In this document: piece after piece, positions 8,555 to 17,966 of the stretch | How positions within the stretch are numbered: the first letter of the stretch is position 1 | How the letters are laid out: each line of letters opens with the position of its first letter | Program-made: the position numbers and the translations under genes | Source of the DNA: Olavius algarvensis associated proteobacterium Delta 3 | GTDB taxonomy: Bacteria; Desulfobacterota; Desulfobacteria; Desulfobacterales; CAFBRK01 | Direction of reading: 5' to 3' | NCBI GenBank assembly: GCA_903231505.1 | Contig: CAFBRK010000255.1 | Location: 1-64,000, forward strand | DNA length: 64,000 nt | Notes under the pieces: generated by a model | What the model was told of the DNA's origin: nothing | Database searches by the model: none | What the model saw: only the letters and a program-made list of their open reading frames with translations

Positions 8555-9115
8555 CTATTTGCCAATGATCACCGCGTGGGCTTCGCCGGGTCCGTGCACG
8601 CCCAGGGTCAGCTTCAGTTCGATGTCACCCGTCCGGCTCGGACCCGAGATGAAACTGATGACCAGGTTTTCATCGTGCTCCTTCACGATCTCGCGGATGC
8701 GCGCCGATCCATCCTCGAACCGGTTCACGATATCGGCCTTACGCAGCACCCCGATATAGGTCGGCGTCAGCGCCGACACCAGGCGGACCGCGTCGTTTGT
8801 GGTTGTTTCCACCAGGGTGCCCGATTGTGCGATGGCAAACGCGATGCCGGTGATCCCCACGTCGGCCTCGTCAATAGCTGCCGGCAGGGTCTCGGCGGCA
8901 TACGGTTCCTTGAGCACCTTTATGCCGTCGCAGCGCTTTTCGATGGCGGTCACCAGCTTTTTGGGCAGGTTCGCCAGGGCGACGCATTTGGCCTCCTTGG
9001 ATGTAATGATGGAAATGATTTCGTCCACCGCGGCCTTCTCGGACGGGACGGCGTGGGCAACTCCGGAAAGCTTTTCGAAACACTCGGCAAAATCGAATTT
9101 TATCTCGGCATTCAT
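8555..9115 (-). CDS. lutC: LutC-family LUD-domain protein
   Basis: 186 residues, all LUD domain, as in LutC/YkgG/LldG. The characteristic core is present: DVGITGIAFAIAQSGTLVET, then RLVSALTPTYIGVLRKADIV and SFISGPSRTGDIELKLTLGV, ending HGPGEAHAVII. The SGPSRTGDIE motif is typical of the LutC branch. It is the smallest subunit of the iron-sulfur lactate-oxidation complex and pairs with the downstream LutB-LutA fusion, making a compact two-gene module on the minus strand. The two genes are separated by about 260 bases of inserted repeat, which may alter co-transcription. No catalytic role is settled for this subunit. Confidence 0.85.
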   Translation of the reverse strand: MNAEIKFDFAECFEKLSGVAHAVPSEKAAVDEIISIITSKEAKCVALANLPKKLVTAIEKRCDGIKVLKEPYAAETLPAAIDEADVGITGIAFAIAQSGTLVETTTNDAVRLVSALTPTYIGVLRKADIVNRFEDGSARIREIVKEHDENLVISFISGPSRTGDIELKLTLGVHGPGEAHAVIIGK

Positions 9116-9373
9116 GGCATCTGCCTGCTCTTATAAGGTATTGGGGAAGTGGGGCGTCTATTCCGTGATGCCGGACCAGCCTGTAAAGGCAGCTAAAATC
9201 CGGAATGATAAACGATGATGCGCGAAACTCGTTGAATGTTGAGGTATGAGAGGAAGGAACGTTCGCGCTGTATTTCTTTATCTTACCCGCGGCAATTTCC
9301 CGCCGTCAATGGGAAAATTGGACTCACAAAACTTTTTATGAGAGCCGGTCGGATTTAGATAGAATCCGTTTAT

Positions 9374-9465
9374 ACCCCCTCCCTCCGACGCCCTCCCTCC
9401 AGGGGAGGGAGAAATCTTGTCCTCCCCCTTGATGGGGGAGGCGCGGTGGGGTGATAGAACGGTCA
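9374..9465. repeat. Palindromic GC-rich repeat B, copy 1
   Basis: Two nested palindromes, CCCTCCCTCCAGGGGAGGGAG and CCTCCCCCTTGATGGGGGAGG without its last base pairings perturbed, followed by GCGCGGTGGGGTGATAGAA. Similar units occur at 23724-23820 and 49162-49254. The surrounding gap 9116-9499 has no gene that I can support. Confidence 0.65.
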
Positions 9466-9499
9466 TTTTCCATATCCTTAAATTTGTTCATAGATTTAT

Positions 9500-10009
9500 T
9501 CAGGACGATGCAGAGGGAATTTTCGCACGATTGAAGGGGCACGACTCGATGCGGCACCGCTTGCAGAAATAGAGCCATTGCCCGAGATACCACATGCCGG
9601 CGGACAGCGCGAAAACGGTCAGCAGCACCGGTTGAGATATGAGCCAGTACAACGGGTAGACAGGGATCAAAATAAAGATCAGGTAAAACAGCACCCGCTC
9701 ACCGGGAGTAAAGGGTTCTGTTTTCCGTTTTTTCACGAGCCATTTCGTGAATGCAGGAGGGGCTTGCAGGCAGTCGCCATAGACATGAAGGTGCGGACAT
9801 CTTGGGCAGTTTGTGTGTCGCATGATGACACCCGGAATACCGTACCAGTAGATGACGATGTAGGGCAGCACCCACGGCCAGTCGGCCCTGACGATGCCAA
9901 TGGTCCCGACGATCCCCATGATAAGGAAGGACGATTGCGCCCAGAGTTTTTCCCGGACGCTGAATCCTTCGGCCAGTGTGCAGCCAGGATGATCTTTCGT
10001 TGGATTCAT
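9500..10009 (-). CDS. Membrane protein with two Cys motifs, unknown function
   Basis: 169 residues. About four hydrophobic segments are seen: SSFLIMGIVGTIGIV and WPWVLPYIVIYWYGIPGVI near the N-terminus, then VLFYLIFILIPVYPLYWLI and PVLLTVFALSAGMWYLGQW. Each membrane hairpin is followed by a Cys cluster: CPRCPHLHVYGDC after the first pair and CKRCRIESCPFN after the second. The symmetry suggests two metal sites, possibly zinc or an iron-sulfur centre, at the membrane surface. I do not recognise a named family. It stands alone between repeats and the signalling genes. The conserved-looking Cys spacing makes a real gene likely even though the ribosome-binding site is weak. Confidence 0.6.
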   Translation of the reverse strand: MNPTKDHPGCTLAEGFSVREKLWAQSSFLIMGIVGTIGIVRADWPWVLPYIVIYWYGIPGVIMRHTNCPRCPHLHVYGDCLQAPPAFTKWLVKKRKTEPFTPGERVLFYLIFILIPVYPLYWLISQPVLLTVFALSAGMWYLGQWLYFCKRCRIESCPFNRAKIPSASS

Positions 10010-10346
10010 GATTAAGTTTCTTCAAAAAGGGCACGCCGCTGAGAAGGTTTATTGAAATCGAGCCCCTTCTCCACATTCACACCTTTAAATTGAATATCAT
10101 GAGAGCCATGACGTCAAGCGCGAAAAAAATAGGGGACATTGTTGATAAACTTGACTAACGTTGATTTGAATTCGACCAGGTTTTGTACGGCATAACAGAG
10201 CTGCCCATGGTAATTGAGAGTATTCCTTCCGAAATGGAATTGTACCCATCATGATTACCGCAACGTGATCCTGCCGTGACGATCAAGAAAGGGCCTATGG
10301 ATCCGGCGTTCGAACTCCATGAGCTGTTGCCCAGGCAGATGTTTTT
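10010..10346. other. Intergenic, nothing recognised
   Basis: About 340 bases upstream of the membrane protein and downstream of the CheB-CheR fusion. No open frame with a plausible start, no clear hairpin terminator and no repeat shared with the other families was seen. Confidence 0.3.
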
Positions 10347-13187
10347 TTACACAATTTTTTCGGTTGTCGAAAAACTAATTGGCATGCCGGTATTATCCAC
10401 CAGGGCTGTTGCGGTCAGCCAAATGTCTACGAGTTGACCCGCTTTGGTTTTACGCAGGGTTTCAAACGATTTAACCGGTTTTCCTTCTTTTAATTTCGTC
10501 CTCAGTGCATCGATTTCGGTGCGCCGATCCTCCGGAATAAGATTACCTATATTCATCTTCAGGGCTTCCGATTTGTCCCAGCCGTAGATTCTTTCGGCGG
10601 CTTTATTCCAGGCAAGAATGTTACCGTCGAAATCCTGCACCGTAATGGCATCGTTTGCATCCTGCACCACTGTCGCCAATCGCTGCAGATCTTCCGAGCG
10701 CTTTATTCTTGATATATCGGCAAAGGTGACCACTATGCCATCGATCAGGTTGTCACCCGTTCGATACGGCATCATGCGCATGGTGAACCATTTGCCGTCC
10801 TCGGTCGAAAACTCTTTTTCGATCGGTATCAGAGTTGCCAGAACCGTTTCGGCGTCTTTAGGTAAATTAGTATATGCGATGCTGGATGTAATATCACCGA
10901 TGGGGCGGTCGATATCGTTCTTGATTAAATTGAACAACTCGGTGGTTACCGGGGTGTAGCGTTTGATGCGCAATTGGCAGTCCAGGAACAAGGTGGCGAT
11001 TTCGGTGCTGGCCATCAGGTTGTTAATGTCGTCCTTGGCCCGAACCAGCTCTGCTAATTTACTTTGCAGCTCGTCATTGATTGTCACCAGTTCTTCATTG
11101 GTCGAATGCATCTCCTCTCTGGAGGTTTCCAGTTCTTCGTTGGTAGATTTCAATTCTTCATTGGTAGATTGCAATTCTTCGTTGGCTGATTTGAGCTCCT
11201 CGTTGGAGGTTTCCAGTTCCTCAATGGTCGACTGAAGACTCTCCCGTGTATATTTTAACTCTTCCTCAAGGCTATTTACATGAGGGTTGAGGGTTTCTTC
11301 ATCCACTTTCGCCTTGGTCTCGGTCGCGGTGTCGGCCGGCGAATCGTGTTTCTCGAAGATCACCAGCATCATTCCCTGGGGAGCAGCCGGTTCATTCAGA
11401 GGGTTGATGCTGATGTCGCATGTCGCCAGCCGGCGGTCATGATGGAGGGGCAATTCCTTGATAACGATGTTCGTTTTTTCCCGGACGGCTTTTGCCAAGC
11501 CGATGCTCAATTTATGGTAAAGTTCTTTGCGGATGAGATGCAGCAAGCTGACGCTGGGCTCACCCGCCGATTGGCTTAGAAAGGGGCTGGTATCACCCAA
11601 ATAATAAAGAATTTCGTATTTCTCATTAATCAGGACACTGTCCGGCGTATAATGTTTAAGGACCATGCTTTCGGCAACCGCACGGGCGTCCAGCGCTTTT
11701 TTGGGCTCAGTCGGTTGCGGGACTCCAACGGTATCGAGCAGGGGAGTGCGCGGGTATTCGACCATTTTCTCCAACAGTATCTCTTTGCGTTTGAATAGCT
11801 TATGCTTGGAATGGATGGGAGTGAAGAGATCGGAAAAACGACCGATCGACTCCGAGCTTCCCAAAAACAACATACCATCCGGGACCAACGAAAAATGGAA
11901 AAGGGGTATTATTTTCTTCTGTAGCTCTTTATCCATGTAAATCAGAAGATTGCGGCAACTGACCATATCCAGTCTGGAAAACGGCGGATCGTTGATCAGG
12001 TTCTGGAGTGCAAAAACGACCGGTTCCCGAATTTTTTTCCGGATGGCATATGTTTTACCGTCTTTAACAAAAAATCGGTGCAGCCGCTGCTTGGTGATGT
12101 CGGCGGCAATGCTGTATGGATAGAGCCCCTGTCGCGCGAGTTTGATGGCATCCTCATCGATGTCCGTGGCAAATATCTGTACATGGTGGTGTTTATTCAG
12201 CCTACTCATGAGCTCATCGAGCAAGATGGCCAGGCTGTAGGCTTCCTCCCCGGTTGCACATGCGGGAACCCATATGCGAACCGGGCTGTCCGGGTGCTTG
12301 TTCTTCAAGATCGGCACGAGAGCTTTTTCAGCTGCCGTTTCAAATGCCTGGGGGTCTCTGAAAAAACTGGTAACGCCGATTAACAGATCCTTAAACAGCG
12401 TATCGATTTCGACCGGTGTCTGCTCAATGAATCGCAAATAGTCCTGAAGACGACGGATCTGCTGCAGGGCCATGCGGCGCTCAACTCTGCGACGGATGGT
12501 GTTTAATTTATATCCTCTGAAATCATTACCGGTTTTGGAACGGATGATCAGCAGGATTTTTTTGATGGTGGCGTCGAGGGTGTCGGTGGTGTCCGGTTTT
12601 TCCTTGGCGGCGATGTACGGCTGATGCAGATACTTGAGCAGGTCAGGGCCCATCTTTTCAACCGGCAGCACCAAATCCACAAGTCCGGTACCGATGGCGC
12701 TGGCCGGCATTCCTGTATAGGCCGCCTGATCCTGTTGCTGCACCATGGCGATGCCCCCCGCACCCTTAATCGCCTTGATCCCTGAAGTCCCGTCGGTGCC
12801 GGTGCCGGACAGGATGACGGCAATCGCCTTATCTTTCAGGTCCTCCGCCAGTTGCCGCAGAAAATAATCGATGGGCATGCCGGCATGCAGGTTTTCATCT
12901 GGTTTCACCAGGCGGAGGGTGTGGTCGGAAATGCCCACGAGACGATTGGGTGGATTAATATAGATACAATTGGCCTCGGGTTTGAGGCCATCCTCTATCT
13001 CGATAATCTTCAGCGCGGTACGGGGCCGTAGCAGTTCTCCCATGAGACTTTTATGTTTCGGGTCCAGATGCTGTATAATCACTATTGCCGCAAGCCCGCC
13101 GGCCGAAGCGCCCATTCCGACGATGGGAATGGTGTTTTCTTGTGTCATGGATTCGCGCATCTCAAAGCGGGTCGTTCCCGTTGTCAT
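10347..13187 (-). CDS. CheB-CheR fusion with coiled coil and PAS domains
   Basis: 946 residues. A CheB methylesterase domain at about 20-190 holds the candidate catalytic Ser28 (GASAGG), His40 (IIQHLDP) and Asp132 (SGTGTDG). A CheR methyltransferase follows with VPACATGEEAYSLAILLDEL, FATDIDEDAI and VSCRNLLIYM. Then comes a heptad-like coiled coil (TNEELKSTNEELETSREEM) and two PAS domains; the chain ends in the second PAS (STTEKIV) with no kinase. Oddly, only 12 residues separate Ser28 from His40 instead of about 26 in CheB, so a helix after the nucleophile seems deleted and esterase activity is doubtful. The start overlaps the stop of the upstream kinase by ATGA, implying translational coupling and a shared pathway. 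No MCP or other che genes are nearby. Confidence 0.85.
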   Translation of the reverse strand: MTTGTTRFEMRESMTQENTIPIVGMGASAGGLAAIVIIQHLDPKHKSLMGELLRPRTALKIIEIEDGLKPEANCIYINPPNRLVGISDHTLRLVKPDENLHAGMPIDYFLRQLAEDLKDKAIAVILSGTGTDGTSGIKAIKGAGGIAMVQQQDQAAYTGMPASAIGTGLVDLVLPVEKMGPDLLKYLHQPYIAAKEKPDTTDTLDATIKKILLIIRSKTGNDFRGYKLNTIRRRVERRMALQQIRRLQDYLRFIEQTPVEIDTLFKDLLIGVTSFFRDPQAFETAAEKALVPILKNKHPDSPVRIWVPACATGEEAYSLAILLDELMSRLNKHHHVQIFATDIDEDAIKLARQGLYPYSIAADITKQRLHRFFVKDGKTYAIRKKIREPVVFALQNLINDPPFSRLDMVSCRNLLIYMDKELQKKIIPLFHFSLVPDGMLFLGSSESIGRFSDLFTPIHSKHKLFKRKEILLEKMVEYPRTPLLDTVGVPQPTEPKKALDARAVAESMVLKHYTPDSVLINEKYEILYYLGDTSPFLSQSAGEPSVSLLHLIRKELYHKLSIGLAKAVREKTNIVIKELPLHHDRRLATCDISINPLNEPAAPQGMMLVIFEKHDSPADTATETKAKVDEETLNPHVNSLEEELKYTRESLQSTIEELETSNEELKSANEELQSTNEELKSTNEELETSREEMHSTNEELVTINDELQSKLAELVRAKDDINNLMASTEIATLFLDCQLRIKRYTPVTTELFNLIKNDIDRPIGDITSSIAYTNLPKDAETVLATLIPIEKEFSTEDGKWFTMRMMPYRTGDNLIDGIVVTFADISRIKRSEDLQRLATVVQDANDAITVQDFDGNILAWNKAAERIYGWDKSEALKMNIGNLIPEDRRTEIDALRTKLKEGKPVKSFETLRKTKAGQLVDIWLTATALVDNTGMPISFSTTEKIV

Positions 13188-15244
13188 CCTTGTCTCTGAT
13201 CTGTATCGAGGATCTGTCGCAGTATCTGGGAAAACTGTTGGAGCGTATAGGGCTTTTGAATGAATCCCCTGCAGCCGCGCTTGAGGATTTCTTCGGCGGC
13301 GCCTTCTTTACTGTACCCGCTGGCCAGCAAGACCTTTACCCCTGGATGAAGCGCTCGAAGATGCTCGTATGTCTCACGGCCGCTCATTCCGGGCATTGTC
13401 ATGTCCAGCACCACCAAATCGATTTGGTTGTGGTACCGACCATATTGTTCGATCGCCTCTTTTCCGCTCTCTGCAAGTAACACGCGATAGCCCAAACGTT
13501 TGAGCATAATGACGCCCACATCTCTGACATGCAGTTCATCGTCCACCAGCAGAACGGTTTCGGTGCCGGAGGGCATCTCCTGGGGGAGGCGGGCTATGGG
13601 GGCGATGCTATCGGTTGTTGCCGGAAGGTAGATGATAAATGTGCTGCCTTCAGACGGTTCGCTGGAGACCTGAATACGCCCCTTGTGGTTGCGAATGATA
13701 CCGTAGACGGAGGCCAATCCTAAACCGGTGCCTTGTCCGCCGCGCTTCGTGGTATAAAAAGGTTCGAATATCCTTTCACGGGTCGCCTGGTCCATCCCGC
13801 TTCCCGTGTCGCTGAGTGTTATCCGTACATAGCTGCCCGCCGGCAGTTGAGGGGGACCACCGGGATTTTCTTCCAGATCCAAATTAGCCGTCTGGACTCT
13901 CAGACGGCCGCCATCCGGCATGGCATCACCGGCATTAATAAAAACGTTCAACAGCACCTGTTCGATCTGGGATCGATCAGCCTTCACCGCCCAAAGATCA
14001 TCCTGCAGGTCGGTTATGACCTGGACGTCCCTGTGCGTGCGCTTAAATATATCCACGCTGTTTAGAATGCTGGTGTTGATGCTGATTGGACGGACATCAT
14101 ACTTTCCGCCCTGTGCAAAGCCAAGCAACTGTCCGGTCAACTCGGCGGCACTTCGGAGCATCGCACTGATACTTTTTAAATAGCCGGCATAGGGCTGGTT
14201 CAAGCCGGGGTCTTCCCGCATCAGCGATACATAGCCTTGGATACTCATAAGAAGGTTGTTAAAGTCGTGAGCCACCCCTCCGGCCAGGGTTCCGATCGCT
14301 TCCATTTTCTTTGCTTCGTTTAAATGCTCTTCGAGTCGCCTGCATTCCTCTTCAGCTTTCTTACGCTCGGTAATATCGATCACAGCCGAAAAAACTTCGT
14401 TCTTAAACGGTTCGACCTGGGGAATCAGGCTGCTTTCCAAGCTAACAAAAACCTGCGCACCATTTTTGCAATCTAGTTTTAGTTCAATCGATTTTCGGCT
14501 GCGGGATTCGATGACCGATCGACGGTGACGCCAGAAGGAATCCTTATCTTCCTGGGCTACAAAGTACCTGAAAGGCTTGCCGATCAGGTGTTGGCGCTCA
14601 AAACCCAGAAGGGCCGTTCCGGTCAGGTTTACCTTCTGGATCAGCCCCTTCGAATCGATTGTAAAATAGCTGACCGGAGCGAAATCATAAAGATCGGTGT
14701 ATTTCGCCAGAGCGGTCCCCGTTTCGATTTGTGCCCGGCGCAGTTCATCGTTTTGCATTTCAAGTTCGATTTGATGGACCTGCAACTCATGCAGAATTTG
14801 TCTGGTATCGGTGTCTGCTATTTCCGGGATGGCGTCCGCATGTTCGGCAAGAAATTGTTCCGCCCTTTTGCGCAGTGCATTTGCGGGGACATTGTTCTGG
14901 CGGACAGGTGTCAAACGGGGGATGTCCTCTTTTGACTTGTACAAATAACAGACACCGACCCCAAAACGGGTTTCCTTATCGATTTCCAGTTTTCTACAGC
15001 TTTTTACCTCCACCACGTAGGACCGGAATTCCTCGGGCCCCTGCGCCCCGGGATCATACGTGTCCATGGTAAGCTGTAGCTGGTCACCCGGCTCGTAGTC
15101 CTCCGAGCATACAAAAAACAGCCCGTCTTCGTTATAGTTTTGCATTTGCCCATCGTGATGGTTTCGGCCGCCACCCAAGGCAATGGTGAGATTCGCCTGC
15201 TTACGAATCCGGGGAGAAGCCCTATTTTCGTTTGGCACGGGCAT
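13184..15244 (-). CDS. Hybrid histidine kinase: PilZ, PAS, HisKA, HATPase, receiver
   Basis: 686 residues, apparently cytoplasmic. A PilZ-like domain occupies roughly 5-110 (SPRIRKQANLTI, FGVGVCYLY), suggesting possible c-di-GMP input, although the canonical RxxxR and D/NxSxxG motifs are imperfect. A short coiled coil leads to a PAS domain (about 180-292, ending VIDITERKKAEEE). The HisKA box has phospho-acceptor His326 (GGVAHDFNNLL). The HATPase carries FINAGDAMPDGG (N box), DTGSGM (G1) and GQGTGLGLASVYG (G2). A C-terminal receiver has LLVDDE and the phospho-Asp in LVVLDMTMPG. It is the first gene of a two-gene unit with the CheB-CheR-PAS protein, which it overlaps by four bases. Output partner not evident. 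Confidence 0.87.
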   Translation of the reverse strand: MPVPNENRASPRIRKQANLTIALGGGRNHHDGQMQNYNEDGLFFVCSEDYEPGDQLQLTMDTYDPGAQGPEEFRSYVVEVKSCRKLEIDKETRFGVGVCYLYKSKEDIPRLTPVRQNNVPANALRKRAEQFLAEHADAIPEIADTDTRQILHELQVHQIELEMQNDELRRAQIETGTALAKYTDLYDFAPVSYFTIDSKGLIQKVNLTGTALLGFERQHLIGKPFRYFVAQEDKDSFWRHRRSVIESRSRKSIELKLDCKNGAQVFVSLESSLIPQVEPFKNEVFSAVIDITERKKAEEECRRLEEHLNEAKKMEAIGTLAGGVAHDFNNLLMSIQGYVSLMREDPGLNQPYAGYLKSISAMLRSAAELTGQLLGFAQGGKYDVRPISINTSILNSVDIFKRTHRDVQVITDLQDDLWAVKADRSQIEQVLLNVFINAGDAMPDGGRLRVQTANLDLEENPGGPPQLPAGSYVRITLSDTGSGMDQATRERIFEPFYTTKRGGQGTGLGLASVYGIIRNHKGRIQVSSEPSEGSTFIIYLPATTDSIAPIARLPQEMPSGTETVLLVDDELHVRDVGVIMLKRLGYRVLLAESGKEAIEQYGRYHNQIDLVVLDMTMPGMSGRETYEHLRALHPGVKVLLASGYSKEGAAEEILKRGCRGFIQKPYTLQQFSQILRQILDTDQRQG

Positions 15245-15504
15245 TCGATCCCTACTCCGGTGGGAATTAGAAGGACTGATCTAAACGCAATCTATAATTT
15301 CACTCATTTTTGGGTAGTTAAAATTGCAGCTTGTAGATCAGACATCAGCACGTGAGTGCGGGAGAGAGAGCCTGAGTGCTCCTGTATTCAGCTCCGAAAC
15401 GTAGTGTTTAGTACTGTATCGCACATACCCCCTTTTCGCAAGAAGGATAGCAGAATTTTGTGCTTCGCATTTGCGATAAATATTGATAAAAAGATGAAAG
15501 ATCG

Positions 15505-15602
15505 ATACTTTAGGAGACCTTTACTCACCGGCAAGGGTGGTTATCCTTAAAGCTGCTTTCTGACATTACTTGCAATCATCGTATCGCATCGGAGTCGCAT
15601 CC
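15505..15602 (+). promoter_or_regulatory. Leader conserved between the two SRPBCC copies
   Basis: TTTAGGAGACCTTTACTCAC, then CGGCAAGGGTGGTTA, recurs with few changes at 37926-37965 ahead of the second SRPBCC copy. It contains a small CACC/GGTG stem around GGCAAG. Conservation of non-coding sequence suggests either recent duplication including the promoter region or a regulatory leader. Confidence 0.4.
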
Positions 15603-16061
15603 ATGGTGATCAAAGAAGAGATCGAAATAAATGCACCCTTGAGTGTGGTGTGGCGGACCTTCTCCCAAATGGAGGACTGGGACAGCTGGAACACGGCCTG
15701 CCGGAGTTGCTGTATCATTTCGGGGGACGAGGACCTGTCCGCCGGTACCTGCTTTTCCTTCGTGATTCGCCCCCTGGCATTTCCCATGAAGGTTCAACCT
15801 AAAATCGTTAAATGCGATCCGGGCCGGGAGGTTGTCTGGGAGGGCGGCAAACTCGGCATCCATGCGTCTCACACGTGGAAATTTCGCGAAGAAGAGGGCA
15901 AGGTCAAACTGTTGAGTGTCGAGAGCTTCCAAGGGCCCATGGTCTGGATGGGGCATCTGCTAAGCGTCCCCAAACGGCTGCACCGATTGACAGTGGAATT
16001 TCTGAGTACGTTGAAGCAGGCTTCCGAAGCCTGTACCTCGACCCAGGCCTGGCGTCTATGA
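15603..16061 (+). CDS. SRPBCC (START-like) lipid/hydrophobic-ligand-binding family protein
   Basis: 152 residues from the ATG at 15603. The opening MVIKEEIEINAPLSVVWRTF is the classic first strand of polyketide cyclase/SRPBCC proteins, followed by DWDSWNTACR, GREVVWEGGKLGIHASHTW, then LLSVESFQGPMVW and a C-terminal amphipathic helix (PKRLHRLTVEFLSTLKQASE). Such proteins bind hydrophobic ligands; no substrate can be named. A TTG at 15570 would add 11 residues, but the ATG has CGGAG nine bases upstream and is shared with the second copy at 38021, where the same protein is interrupted by two stops. No operon partner is clear; the next gene is 209 bases away. Confidence 0.75.
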   Translation: MVIKEEIEINAPLSVVWRTFSQMEDWDSWNTACRSCCIISGDEDLSAGTCFSFVIRPLAFPMKVQPKIVKCDPGREVVWEGGKLGIHASHTWKFREEEGKVKLLSVESFQGPMVWMGHLLSVPKRLHRLTVEFLSTLKQASEACTSTQAWRL

Positions 16062-16269
16062 ATCCAAGGTATTTCAGGACATAACGCTCATCACAGTTGC
16101 ATATTTCGTCCGATTTTATAAGAGCCGGAATGGTCAATCGCTGTCGGCTGACAGATGAAGTCATCGCCAGCTTCGGTCGCGCGACCAAATGTATACTGAT
16201 CGGCAACCCGGGTAGTGAAAAGAGCAGGATAGAATCCGTCCCCGATATCCTTGAAGGATAACCAAAAGG

Positions 16270-17802
16270 ATGACCACCAGGCTATATAAAATTTCGGCAA
16301 TCGTGATATGCAGCGTGCTTTTAGCCGGCTGTGCGACAGTATCCTTTGAGAAACCAAAACCTTACAGCACAGCGATCACCGACACAAGCGATACGGCGTT
16401 CGGCCAATATGCTGCCGACATGGCCGCCCGGTTCGGCGGGGCCTCCGGGTTTTATCCCCTGAATCAGGGTATGGACGCGTTGGGTGCCAGACTCAGGCTG
16501 GCAGAACGGGCAACCAAGAGTATCGATTTGCAGTATTTTTTAATGAAGAACGATACAGCCGGCGCCGTGATGGCAAACGCGCTGCTCAAAGCAGCGGACC
16601 GGGGTGTTCGAGTTCGGTTTCTTCTGGATGATTTATTTACCACAGCTCCCGATCGAACTTTCCTGCTGATGAATCAGCACCCCAATATCGAAATTCGGAT
16701 CTTCAACCCGGTTTCCCGGGTCGGCATTTACGCGGTGAACTTTGTCGGCTCATTCGGTCAGGCGAACCGGCGCATGCACAACAAATCATTTACCGTGGAC
16801 AATGCGATTGCCATTGTCGGCGGCCGAAATATCGCTGATGAGTACTTTCAGCTGAAAATCGACTCGGTCTTTATCGACTTCGATGTTCTGGCCGTGGGAC
16901 CCATCGCAGCCGAAATATCCGAGTCCTTCGACGAATTCTGGAACCATTCGCGGGCTGTGCCCATCGAGCAATTCACCCACGATCCCCGAAAAGAGGATCT
17001 GGAAACGGTTCGAGCGGACATCGCCGAAGAGTTCGATGGCATCTATGACAGCGTATACAGACAGGCACTCGACAGCCGGCTGCTGCAAGATCTCATCGAA
17101 GGCCGGCGATCGCTGTATGCCGGGCGGGCCCGTGTCCTCAGTGACAGCCCGGACAAGCTGATCAGCAAGGTCGACGAAGCGCATATGCGGCTCGCCATGG
17201 ACTTGCGCGACGTCATACTGAGTGCCGAAACAGAAGTGGTGTTTATTTCACCATACTATGTGCCGGGCGATGGGGGTGTACAGCTGGTCCGCGATCTGGT
17301 CGATAGGGGGGTGCGCGTCGTCATCCTCACCAATTCACTGGCGTCCAATAATCATGTGCCGGTGCATTCCGCTTATGCGAGCTACCGAAAGGATGTCATT
17401 GAGGCTGGTGGCGAGTTATATGAAGCACGCGCCAACGCGGCGCGTGAATTGAGCAACGACAAGGAAGGCCCGGACACGCTAACCCTGCATACCAAGGCCT
17501 TTTTTATAGATCACAGACAACTGTTTGTCGGTTCACTGAATCTCGACCCTCGCTCGATTGAAATCAACGCCGAAATGGGCCTGTTAATTGACTCTGAAGC
17601 AATTGTTAAACGCTTGACACAGGACATGGAAGAAATCCTGGCAACCATCGCTTATCGGGTACGTGTAAACGACAGGGGGAGGCTCGAATGGCATAGCCGC
17701 ATTGATAATCAAAAAGTGATCGAGACAACAGAACCCTTGACGAATTGGTGGCTCCGATTCAAAGCGTGGTTTATGAAAATCGTTCCTGAAAAGCAATTAT
17801 AG
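16270..17802 (+). CDS. Phospholipase D-family lipoprotein, cardiolipin synthase C-like
   Basis: 510 residues beginning with a lipoprotein signal (ICSVLLAGC, lipobox LAGC), so anchored at the membrane on the periplasmic side. It has two HKD motifs: HNKSFTVDNAIAIVGGRNIAD and HTKAFFIDHRQLFVGSLNLD. These are the catalytic pair of the PLD superfamily; the IVGGRNIADEYF and VGSLNLDPRS continuations are typical of the YmdC/ClsC branch, which makes cardiolipin by transphosphatidylation from PG and PE. AAAAGG directly precedes the ATG. It follows the SRPBCC gene on the same strand with a 209-base gap. A ClsC partner protein (YmdB type) is not seen. Family is certain; the exact substrate is inferred. 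Confidence 0.82.
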   Translation: MTTRLYKISAIVICSVLLAGCATVSFEKPKPYSTAITDTSDTAFGQYAADMAARFGGASGFYPLNQGMDALGARLRLAERATKSIDLQYFLMKNDTAGAVMANALLKAADRGVRVRFLLDDLFTTAPDRTFLLMNQHPNIEIRIFNPVSRVGIYAVNFVGSFGQANRRMHNKSFTVDNAIAIVGGRNIADEYFQLKIDSVFIDFDVLAVGPIAAEISESFDEFWNHSRAVPIEQFTHDPRKEDLETVRADIAEEFDGIYDSVYRQALDSRLLQDLIEGRRSLYAGRARVLSDSPDKLISKVDEAHMRLAMDLRDVILSAETEVVFISPYYVPGDGGVQLVRDLVDRGVRVVILTNSLASNNHVPVHSAYASYRKDVIEAGGELYEARANAARELSNDKEGPDTLTLHTKAFFIDHRQLFVGSLNLDPRSIEINAEMGLLIDSEAIVKRLTQDMEEILATIAYRVRVNDRGRLEWHSRIDNQKVIETTEPLTNWWLRFKAWFMKIVPEKQL

Positions 17803-17966
17803 AGACCCCTCAACCGTTCGCATTGTCACCATTGGAGTTACGGTGATTGGCAGGCGCCATCGTTTTTCAGCAGCAACCATTAGAAGGACATGCCGGAGGG
17901 CGTCTTCTTCGATGTCGTGAGGGATCGTTATATTCCGGAGTCAGGAAGTAGCCCGATCCTAAAATC

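Noticed and set aside
16091-16269. Possible transposase remnant between the SRPBCC and PLD genes
   Set aside because: A minus-strand stretch is open, but no catalytic motif or terminal repeats could be seen.
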